DNA from: Gavia stellata
Lineage: Eukaryota > Chordata > Aves > Gaviiformes > Gaviidae
DNA length: 64,000 bases
Assembly (NCBI RefSeq): GCF_030936135.1
Contig: NC_082598.1
Location: 10,482,687-10,546,686 of the forward strand
Direction of reading: 5' to 3'
The position numbers and the translations under genes were made by a program. The notes under the pieces are model-generated. The model searched no databases and was not told the DNA's origin. It was given only the letters and a program-made list of their open reading frames with translations. This document shows, one piece after another, positions 25,501 through 36,000 of the stretch. Positions within the stretch are counted from its first letter, which is position 1; each line of letters starts with the position of its first letter.

Positions 25501-28500
25501 GTTTTGTTGAGATTTGAAAGTATTGGTTGATAAAGTGGTTCTTCCACAATGCGTTTCGTCTTCTGATGGGGATTTCTAAGGGAGGAAAGAAAATAACCTC
25601 CTAGATGGCTAGTCCTCTCTTGCATAGCTACACATTCTTCTGGCCTTTTTTTTTTTAAGGTAAACTTATTCCATGAAGGCATTTCCTGATGACATTGCTT
25701 CACATTTGCTTTTGAACCTGTACAGTAGTGGAACAAACAGTGTCTGGAAATGAGCTGGGAGTCTGGAAGTCAGAGGGACTTAAGGCAGCCTCAAAGGTAA
25801 TCTGAGAGATGCAATACATTTCTGTAAATACGATACTAAATGGAATGTGCATTTTTTTATACTATTATCACATGTACATATGTCACTGTCTATTCCTCTA
25901 ATATTTACAGACCATTACTAACAGTCCTGTTAATCAACACCTCTTCTACTCATCTTATGCTAGAATATCTAGACAACTTATGCCTTTTGCGATGTCTTGA
26001 GGAAAGAATTGAAGGCACTGAAGTTTTCATCAGTACAACTACACTGGGTATTGTTGTAAACTTTAAGGAATTATTTATTCTGCTATATATTACAAGCATA
26101 TGTATCATCAGATTGCTTACTTAAGATAGATGACTGGACTAGAGCATATAACAGAATTCTCAGTATGTCATGCTTTTTAAGAGCAATATGCTGTCTCTAC
26201 AAAATTTCTCCAAGACCTGTTTGAAGGTTGTTTCAATCTTGCCTTTCTCCATAAACTCCTATGTTGAATTTCTTATTTCTTTGTTAAAAAGAAAGAGGGT
26301 TGAAGAGTCCACATTTCATTTAACACATGCAGGAATCTGAAAACTATTTTTCCTGAGGTAAGGGATGAATTTTAAACAGGGCAATAGTTAGGGGAGAGTG
26401 CAGAGACATGACTTCTATGGAAAAAAACCCTAAACTTTGTTCTCCCCCATCCCAGCATACCAGCATAACTGAAATAATCTATTTATTTTACTTGCATGCC
26501 AGCTCATTTCCAGTAATGACCAAGTTCTTATCTCTTCCAAGGTGGTGTTATTGCATATGGTTACACATATCTAAATATCTTTGGCAGGAAGATATTTAAA
26601 GACGATGTTACAGTGTAGAGAAGGAATCACAATCATTCAGAAATTGGACCTTGGCAACACTTACATCTTCAGCTCTTGCAAACTTTGTTTTTAGGAGCAG
26701 AGAAGAGAATAGTTTGCACGCTTGTTGTAAGGATTCCTGCTGCAGTCGTAGCCTGGTTTAACCAGACTCATTCAGGGACACCTAATCTGTAGCTAGGGCT
26801 CTCTCTAAAGTAGTTCTGGCAAATCTTAGCTTCATGGGAAGTGGACATTCTGGATCTGTCTCCTAAAACAGTTGTAAAGAGCTGAGCTAGATAGCTGGTG
26901 TGAAATAAGCAAATCTTTGTCTAAGTTTAGGAATAGCTGTGTGCTGAGTTTTGTTGCTGGATTATTCTTCCTATCTCTGGTTGCCCGGAGGTAGGGAAGG
27001 TGGACCTTTGCTTCCTTACAATCTTATCTTTCTGGAAAGGCCACAGGTAAAACTCCAAGAAAGCTAGCGAACTCCTGTTTTCATCCTCTTTATGTTTGGA
27101 AATTCTCACTGTTCAACTGGTTATGGTTAAAGCTTGCTGGATTTTTATTTTATTTATGCTAAGTTCTAACATTGACTGACAAACTGTACATCATTCATCA
27201 TGTATGATCAGGATCACTTCTGTTCTAATGGACCAGTAGGTACATTTGAATCACTAGGTCTGTTTTGTCTTCCAGGGAGTGCATGTCTTTAATTCCCCAC
27301 CCTGCTCTTCTAGTGTTAATTTGTCAAAGAAGGAACTTCCCAATTCAAGCTAGCTTTGTATCCTTACATTTTTAAAAGGTAAACACTTTTTCCATAGTTA
27401 AATGCAACCACTCTACTGTAACTTACAAAAACATGAGGATTGTTTTTTGTCATTGTAGACCATTTCCTTGGATGTGTTAGGGCAGGAAGACACGAGGTTT
27501 GGGTTTTGGTCTTTGTAGTATGACTGGCTAACTTAGGTAGGCAGTGATACTGTACCTTGTAGTGTGTGAGCACTTAGGAATGACTGTGGTAATTCCTGAT
27601 AATACCAAATGGATTTAGGTGCCTACGGAGACTTACAGCATGGAAATGGCTTTCACTCTCTTGAAGAACATTTAGAAAACTTAATACCTGCACATAGATT
27701 CGAGACCACTTTACAAAAGCTTTCGAGTGGTCCACATAAACAGATGATGATTGTTGTTGCTTGATGTAGTAAACATTGTAACTAAACTTTGTTTACGTGT
27801 ACAGTATCATCTCGTCTTGACACATGCATGCACAAAGGACTTGCATGTATCGCTGTAAAACACTTCATTGATATTCTTGATTGTTTCAGTGCAGGGAATA
27901 TATTACAATCTCAAATAGGAAAGTTACTGAACATACTTAACCAAGGCCTTTATTTCATTATCCCTTCAGCTTTGCCGTAAATAAGAGTACTAGGAGAAAC
28001 TTGGATTTATGCCTTTAATCATGATTAAAGATGGTTTCCTCAAAATATGAAAATGGAATTTCCATCGGAACTCATATGGGAGCAACAACTGAGCAAAGTA
28101 TCAGCCTTAATTTTTTTAAAAAACCCTGAAATTTTAGAATTCTATGCTTTTTGGCAGGAACACCACACAACTATGCAACGGTCATGTATGAGGTCCCTAA
28201 GAAGAGGGAGTTGTATATATTCTAAGCAAGCATTCATTATTAGCTTTCTTGCAGGGTGCCGGTAATGTATGTTTTAAGCCTTTGCTCTAATTGGAAGGAT
28301 AACATGCTGTTTTAAAACCCTAGAAACTAAAACCACTCAGCATAGTAGCTGGAGCCTTAAAATAAGCAAGACTCAAATTTAGTAGTTGGCAACATTCGGT
28401 ACTACTTAAATATGATAAATAAGGATGCCTTTCCAAGGCTCTGGACACTTTTGCAGAGTTGACAGTTCATCAGATTATTTCAGTTCTCAGAGTCTGAATT

Positions 28501-28613
28501 CAGTTATGAGTTTCTGTATAGATAAAGCATCATTTTTGCCCAGTGAAGGAGATAACTGTTTCACAAACTGGAGCAGCTGCCTTTCGTCACGTGGGTTGAC
28601 TCACTATGTGTCA
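22566..28613 (+). other. SH3BP2: SH3BP2 intron 1, 5' part
   Basis: From the exon-1 donor to the duplicated segment beside the LTR. After the CpG island ends near 23.3 kb it is AT-rich and non-coding by eye. Open frames up to about 109 codons occur, none with a recognisable domain. No repeat family was recognised here. Confidence 0.5.
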
Positions 28614-28750
28614 GTCATCCTTTCTTTAGTGTGTTCACCTTTCTTTTGTTTGTTCACCTTCTCTGCCCCCCTTTCCCCTATCCAATAACTGTATTGCTGT
28701 CTTTTTACTGCTTTCAGCATACCTATGAGAGTAGTAACAGTCTATGGCCT
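28614..28750 (+). repeat. 137-bp direct repeat, left copy
   Basis: Matches 29876-30012 over 137 bp at a constant offset of 1262 bp, with one difference that I can see (T at 28735, C at 29997). It abuts the first base of the LTR exactly, and the partner copy starts right after the LTR's last base. It is not a recognisable repeat family. It contains a polypyrimidine tract followed by TTTCAG, which resembles a splice acceptor. Confidence 0.95.
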
Positions 28751-29875
28751 TGTATTGGGTTTGCGTGGCAGCGCTTTGGTAGCAGGGGGGGCTACAGGGG
28801 TGGCTTCTGTGAGAAGCTGCTAGAAGTTTCCCCTATGTCTGATAGAGCCAATGCCAGCTGACTCCAAGATGGATCTGCCACTGGCTAAGGCCGAGCTAAT
28901 CAGCAACAGTGGTAGCGCCTCTGTGATAACATATTTAAGAAGGGGGGGAAAAACGGGAAGAGGCAGTCGGAGAAGAAAGGAGTGAGAATATGTGAGAGAA
29001 ACAACTCTGCAGACCCCAAGGTCAGTGAAGAAGGAGGGGGAGGAGAGGCTCCAGGCCCCGGAGCAGAGATTCCCCTGCAGCCCGTGGTGAAGACCATGGT
29101 GAGGCAGGCTGTGCCCCTGCAGCCCATGGAGGTCCACGGTGGAGCAGATATCCACCTGCAGCCCATGGAGGACCCCACGCTGGAGCAGGTGGATGCCTGA
29201 GGGAGGCTGTGATCCTGTGGGAAGCCCATGCTGGAGCAGGCTCCTGGCAGGATATGTGGACCCGTGGAGAGAGGAGCCCACGCTGGAGCAGGTTTGCTGG
29301 CAGAACTTGCAATCCTGCAGGGGACCCACGCTGGAGCAGTCTGTTCCTGAAGGACTGCACCCTGTGGAAGGGACCCATGCTGGAGCAGTTCGTGAAGAAC
29401 TGCAGCCCGTGGGAAGAACCCACATTGGAGAAGTTCGTGGAGAACTGTCTCCCATGGGAGGGACCCCATGCTGGAGCAGGGGAAGAGTGTGAGGAGGAAG
29501 GAGCGGCAGAAACAACGTGTGATGAACTGACCGCAACCCCCATTCTCCGTCCCCCTGCGCCGCTCGGGGAGGGGGAAGAGGTTCGGGAGTGAAGTTGAGC
29601 CCGGGAAGAAGGGAGGGGTGGGGGGAAGGTGTTGTTTTTTTAAGATTTGGTTTTACTTCTCATTATCCTACTCTGATTTTGATTGGTAATAAATTAAACT
29701 AATTTCCCCAAGTCAAGTCTATTTTGCCCATGATGGTAGTTGGTGAGTGATCTCCTATGTCCTTATCTCGACCTATGAGCCTTTTCCTCATATTTTCTCT
29801 CTCCTGTCCAGCTGAGGAAGGGGAGTGAGTGAGCAGCTGTGTGGTGATTAGTCCGGCTGGGCTTAAACCACGACA
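28751..29875 (+). mobile_element. Solo LTR of an avian endogenous retrovirus
   Basis: A 1125-bp unit beginning TGTATTGGGTTTGCGTGGCA and ending CTTAAACCACGACA, so it has the TG...CA ends of an LTR. Its GC-rich body, an ATATTTAAGA TATA-like box at 28931, and an AATAAA poly(A) signal at 29688-29693 fit an LTR in plus orientation, the same as SH3BP2. I recognise this wording as a common bird endogenous-retrovirus LTR; the exact family needs a Dfam/Repbase match. No gag, pol or env sequence lies beside it, so it looks like a solo LTR left by LTR-LTR recombination. The flanks are odd: in place of a 4-6 bp target duplication there is a 137-bp one. Confidence 0.85.
29174..29480 (+). repeat. Irregular tandem repeat inside the LTR (CCCAYGCTGGAGCAG)
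   Basis: Seven copies or near-copies of a 15-base word start at 29174, 29225, 29277, 29325, 29374, 29419 and 29465, spaced 51, 52, 48, 49, 45 and 46 bp. The intervening sequence is also similar between units (CTGCAGCCCGTGG-like words). This is an imperfect minisatellite of about 48 bp. It produces long spurious open frames on the minus strand (28820-29536 and others) with repeated Ser-Ser-Val-Gly-like blocks. Confidence 0.85.
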
Positions 29876-30012
29876 GTCATCCTTTCTTTAGTGTGTTCAC
29901 CTTTCTTTTGTTTGTTCACCTTCTCTGCCCCCCTTTCCCCTATCCAATAACTGTATTGCTGTCTTTTTACTGCTTTCAGCATACCTATGAGAGTAGCAAC
30001 AGTCTATGGCCT
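29876..30012 (+). repeat. 137-bp direct repeat, right copy
   Basis: Second copy of the segment at 28614-28750, directly after the LTR's terminal CA. Its right end continues into unique intron sequence (GAGTCTTCAGGCAG). The shared stretch extends two more bases (CA) to the left if the LTR end is included. Confidence 0.95.
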
Positions 30013-33000
30013 GAGTCTTCAGGCAGAGGTGGGGTTTTTTTTGTTTTCTTTCTTTGTCAAAATCGGTGGCGTGACAGAAAACTGGAGGTGGATCAACTAT
30101 TTAACTTACCGATTATTTTTAACTGTGCTGTGCAGCAATACCGCAATATGCTTTTTGCATATATGGAGCAGTACTGCAATGATGCTAGAATTCAAGCACT
30201 GTATCAGTTTCAGTATAGTTTCAGTGAGTTTAAAAAAAGAAACCCCACGCTGACTGACTAGTGCTTCTAGGCAGTAGCTGCTCATACCTAGAGCAGAGAA
30301 GGAACAGCAATATATAGACCAGAAATATACTAAAGGACCCACTTCTTAGCATTGGCTGTTAGTATTTTATGTTGCAGTTCATCTCCTGTCTTACAGCTGA
30401 CTTGTAAATTTCCAGCAGCTTGACTTAACACTGGTTACCAAGTTCCAGTTATGTGATTAGTCCCAACTTGCTGTAGAAAAACAATCGGCGTTTTGGAGTT
30501 TGAACGATTTTCCTCATTCTTGCTTCTGGCAGTACTTGGGAAGAAAAGGCTGGGACAGTCCAATGGCACCGGTGTGCATGTCTGGAAGTGTTGCTACCTC
30601 AGAGATCTTTGTCTAAAGTGTTGACTAGAGAGAGAGATGATGGGAAGTGTGCTGCAAGACTCATCATGAAAGGTGATTTACGCATAACAGAGACATGACT
30701 AAAAGCAAAAGATTTCTCAGGAGTTTGAAGCATATCCAAATAAACAAGAGGAGAGAAAATAGTAGAAGGAAGTAGGAAGATTTAGGATTCCTAGGTTTAG
30801 TACTTGTATGGTCAAAAAAAGAAACACTGGGTGATGGAAACGTAGTCTGCGTGTGTGGGTTTTCTCTTTATTAGGACAAGAATGTGAATTGAGATTGGGC
30901 TTCAGTGACCTGAACTCCATTGTTAGTGTAAATGTACTTTTTCATTGTTCAGGTTAGCCAGCCTGGAACTGCCAGCTGAACTGCCTCTTTTAGTGTTATT
31001 CTGCTTTAACAGATGGAAATAAGGCCAGGTCTAGTTTAGCTGTCGGTCTTCCTATTTAGATGAACCATGAACCTGTGCTGTGCAATTTAATAATCAAGAC
31101 TTAATTCTAAATGTTCTTAAATTGAGATGACTTTAAATAACTCCAGCTTCATCTTGTATTAGCATTGAGATTTTCATTTAAAGATATGTGAAACAAAAAC
31201 CAAGAACCCTTGGAGGAGGGAAGTCTTATTTAACATGTCAGTTTCCACTTTCATGTTCAGTTCTTCTCCAGAAGAGCTTTACTCTGCTGAAATCAGTCAC
31301 TGAGATGTCTTTATTTATGGAGCACTTCAGGGCAGCATCTCAGATCCTGAAACAGATTCTAGTAAGTGCAAAAGCGTGTGTTACTCGTTTTCATTTTTCA
31401 TGTAATAACTGCTTTGTAACAAAAAAGGAAGAAGAGAGGCAGAAGTAGATAATGTTGTGAATACCTCAGTCTTGTCTGGTGAAACATGTCTTGTAAGACC
31501 AAAAAAAAAAAAGTGGTTTAGTAGGAAGCTTTGTTTCCCCATTCTATTTTTAACTTCAGCTACTGTAGTGATAGACATTAATCATCATTCTGGAAACAGT
31601 AATTTTCATAAATATTTGCATGTTTTCGTATTAAATAAATGGCAGTCTGTTGAGGTGGGAAAAAACCTCATTTTGCATTTAAGTCTCATCAACTATGATT
31701 TTGGGGGTTATACCCTGTTGAACCTATAGAAGTAGAAACTAGATTTGATCTGCAATTACCTTTCAATGTCTGCATGTAAATCTTATTCCAAGTTGAAATC
31801 TTTTTTAAATGGTCCTTCATCTTGTGTTTTATTAGCTCTCTTACATTATTTGGCAAGACTTATCGTACTTCTTAACATTCTGACATGAGTAAGGGACAAT
31901 CTCTCTATTGGTGTGTTTTTAAAACTTGTTAGAACTTTTCTATAAAGTAAAAAGCTTTGGTTTATATGCCACATCCTTACAAATTTCACCTGGAAGTCTA
32001 CCTAGTTCCCCTTAATTTCAGCAGAAGTTGCTTGCATGCATCTAAGTGCTGAGGTTGGCATTCAAATCAGAATGTAGTTAACCTTGAGAGCTAGTTCCTG
32101 CAACCAAGCAGCAGAGGCTTAAATTATTACTTTCTAATCTTGTGACAACCTTACTAAAAAGAGTAAATCATTACCTTGATGTTGCTTAACAGTAATTCTA
32201 TTACAACATGTCACATAATTGTTTCTCCTAAACCAAGCTGGAACTCTGAAGAGGCTAAGTTCAATGTATCACAATTGCAAGACAGTTACTTCCTCAAGTG
32301 AGAGCACCTTTTATCTCAGAGCACTGTGGGATGATCTTATTGCAGAGGTGGCATAGGTTGTTACCGAACATTGTTCTTTCATTACATGCGCTCCTAAACC
32401 TTTTACATAAATCTAGCAATTGCACTGTTTTGACCAAGACTATGTACTGAAGTCAGCTTCTGGTATTTCCTTATACTGATAAAACTGTACACTTTAGATA
32501 CATAGGCTTGTGTAGGAGCTAGTCTTCTTCCTTTTTGTTTTCTGTACTTTCCTTTATTCCTGGAAGGATTAGCATTTTTTTCTACTTGGTGTTATGATAA
32601 TGATGTAGAGAGAAATTTAGCACAAAGAAGCCTGGACTATAAGCCTACAGGTCCTATTGACAGATGAAAGGCTTATAATTATCTAATTCAAAACTGATCT
32701 GATCTGTAAACTTGACTAATCAAAATGAGGCACTTCAAGCTATGTTCGGGCAAAAGAGTGATCTGACTTGCACAGCTGCTGAGCATCTGCAGCTGTTAAT
32801 TGCCTTTAATTAGTCAGGCTTAAACATTCAAGCTTTCCACTGTAATTTTGCAGTGAGTTAATCAGACTCCACTATCATGCCAGGTAGGTATGTTTCCAAA
32901 GCACTGCGCAGTTTTAAGTGAGTGGAGTGGGATTTGTGTATACAGACTTTTGTATGTGTTGCGTGGAGAAATATGCTTTCTGCTGTCAAAGTGGGCATAG

Positions 33001-36000
33001 CAGCTGTAGGAGCATAGGACAATCAATCCTGTGCAGTCTTCATTGTTTGGTGTCTAGGAGAGAGTACTTATCTTTGACTTCGAACTGGAGACTTGCGTTA
33101 GGACTGTAAATAGGTAAATATACTCAACAGAACACTAACCAGAAAGGGGTTTCTGAGAAGACAAAATAACCCATTGCAGCAGGGGCAAATGAGTCTTGCT
33201 ATAAGATTAGTAGTTCTTTTACCCCTAAATAGCTGGAGGTAGAAAACTACCTTGAAGAATATTAACGGGATTATATACAACAGAACTGTGATCCTGGATT
33301 TGGGCGAACCCAAACAAATAATAGTATGATGCATAGTCTGGCCCAAATTTATTCCAGTCTCACTATCAATAAGCCTGTGTGGGTACTCTTACTCAGGAGT
33401 AAATTAAGTATGTCAGACTGCTGAAATTATGCTAGCTAAATAACTTGATGTGTGACTGTGCAGTTGGGGAGGGAGGGAAACTTGGAAGGGAAAGAGGAAT
33501 GTTTTAAATGTACTTTTCATGTTTAAACTAGGAGAACAGAGTTACATAGCCTAACTATTCTCTAGCCACTTAGAGGAAATTATAGTATTTGTGAGAAGCT
33601 GTTATGGGAAGAACTCACAGTGAAATCCTTTTTTTCCCTCTGAACTCAAAGCCTCAGTGAGTCATTTCCCCCTGCCTCCCTGCCCTCCCCCCCCCACCCC
33701 CAAAAAAAAAAAAGCCCTTATTTCTGTCCCTGGGCATGTTGCGAAGATGGTTGTAGTTCAGAAAGGCACTGATCTGAGTGTCTGAAGAGGCAAATTGGAG
33801 TATTATCAGAGGAATGTGTGAATTTGCTGAATCTCACGTCTTTTGCTTTGAGGTGCAGATAACCTTTCTAATAATGATGGAAACAATGCTGATAAAATGT
33901 AATACAGTATTTCCAAATGTACACAGTACTAAATGATATCAAAGTGATTAAGTCCAGAAACTATCTGTCATATTGGCACTATGCCTGCTGTGCCTCTGCT
34001 GCCAGGCTATTTCCCCACAGCTGCATGGCATCCCTACTCCCACAGTGGAGAGCAGTTGTGTTTCTCTTCCTCCCTGCTGGCTGGCAGCTCTTCTGCTTGG
34101 CAGAGCTGGCTGATGCAATGGCTCATTGTCCTAGAAGAATGAGAGGACTGCCGTGGGTTCAAGGATATCTTAGTGGAAGTGCTGCTGATGCCACCTGTGT
34201 GCTTGCACTGTGGGATTCAGCTCCCCAGCAAAATTGGGTTGGCAGGTGGCAAGGGATTAGTGACAAATCTGTTAATTACTAAAGATGTACTAAGCTCTGA
34301 CCTAATGGGCAGCAACAATATCATGTTACTTAATAATTACTTGGTAGTAGGAAGCTCACTGCTGGCCTGTTGAACTGGGAGCTAGATCTCTTCTTCTAGA
34401 GTTGGAGATCTTACTCCAAGGAATGTGGCACTTGGTTGACAGGCTCTGTTTATTGGGAGAGAGCACCAAGCAGAAGGGATTTGCAGCAGTGTCTTTGCTA
34501 TGAAATGTGGCAAATGGAAGTCTTTGCTTGAAACTCTTCATTTGGCAACTTTATACAATTCCTTTCCATATTGGAGTGTTCTTTTCCATTTTAGATAGCA
34601 AGGAGCAAATTAATTAGGTGAGTGGATCTATGCCTATGCCATTTCTACCATTGTGGTCAACATGCCAAGTCATTTGACTGCCATGTGTTGCTCGTTCCCT
34701 GTCATTTTTGTAGCCCTAAGGAGACGATGAAAAGTGCATGTTCTAGTGGCCCGGTAGGATTTTGCTCTGAATGTGCTTGCTGGTCTGGGTTAATTGAGAA
34801 GGTGTGTGGAAGAGATGCACCTCACACGTGAATCAGAAGCTGTGAAGTGTCATTCTTAGTTTCTTACGGAAACAAAAGTGTGTGGGAGACAGAGCTTTCC
34901 CACAAGTCTTTACCAGTTGCAGTAGTGGTGTTGACCGGTCTTCCTTTCCTTTTTTTAGTTTCTTATTGTTGGGGTTTTATGTTTTTGAGCAGCTCACAGA
35001 TAGAGACTAAACATGAGCTTGGCCTGATGCTCAGGCATGAGTCTGCATGAAAAGCAAATGCAAACCTGATGTGTTCCTAATAATCCTGTGCTGAGAAGAA
35101 GATAAGCTCTATCACTTTTCACTATTTAACCCTTGTGTCCTAAATCTGATGGTTTTATGTTGCATATTTCAGCAACATCACCTAGAAAAAGAAGAGGGAG
35201 CTTGTAGTAGAATGAAAAGGATTGAGGATGGTGTTCTGTAGAACAGCCAAAATATCGAAAGGGATGGTGGGTCTTGGAGAATAGATTCCTTGTGACTTCT
35301 AACTGAACAGTTGCATCTCCACAAAGTGGAATGGAAAATGATAAAGGAAAACTATATAGCATTCCAAACCAGCAAAAAAATTGAGCTTTAAGATTTCAAG
35401 GTATACAGTACATAGCAAGAACTCTTTCAAGATCAATTGTGTTATACTTTAGCCTTAATAGTCTCCAGTATTCTCTCTATCCTTTCTCACTTAAAGCTTA
35501 TTTTTTCACATTCAGTTAAACTATAACTATTGCAGTCCTTGCACTCGTTATTTTTGATTGTGCCATGCCAGCTGCTGGTTCTCTGGTAAACTGCACAGGA
35601 GAGGAAGCGGCACTGGAGCAATGGAAGTGAAGCACAATGATTTGTTGTTACTTTCCTGTTGCCCATTTAAAAAGAAAAGTTTTTACTGTTATTACAATTA
35701 TAAATGTCCTATCTGGACTTGAAAGGTAGACAAGTCGTCTTATGTCTTGTGAACAATTTGACTTATTCTTTTTTAAAATAGGACAACTGAAGATTATTGA
35801 ATTTGTAAGTTAATGCTTTTGCTACTTTTCTTTTTTCTTGCGGAGAGAATCCACATGAGATCTTTGGAAGAGGAACAACTACTTCACCTGCATCTTAATA
35901 CTTGTTCTTGCTTAGATACAAATAAAAATGGATGTACTTGTTTGTACAGTTTTAAAAACTTGGCGCTATGTTATAGATGGAGTAATCTAACAACCATCTG

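Noticed and set aside
28820..29543. Minus-strand open frames up to 238 codons
   Set aside because: They lie inside the LTR and reflect its ~48-bp repeats. The repeated Ser/Val/Gly blocks are translation of the repeat; there is no retroviral gene here.
29893..30261. A 122-codon plus-strand open frame right of the LTR
   Set aside because: Its first part is the duplicated 137-bp non-coding segment, and the rest shows no domain I recognise. I kept only the splice-site observation as a finding.
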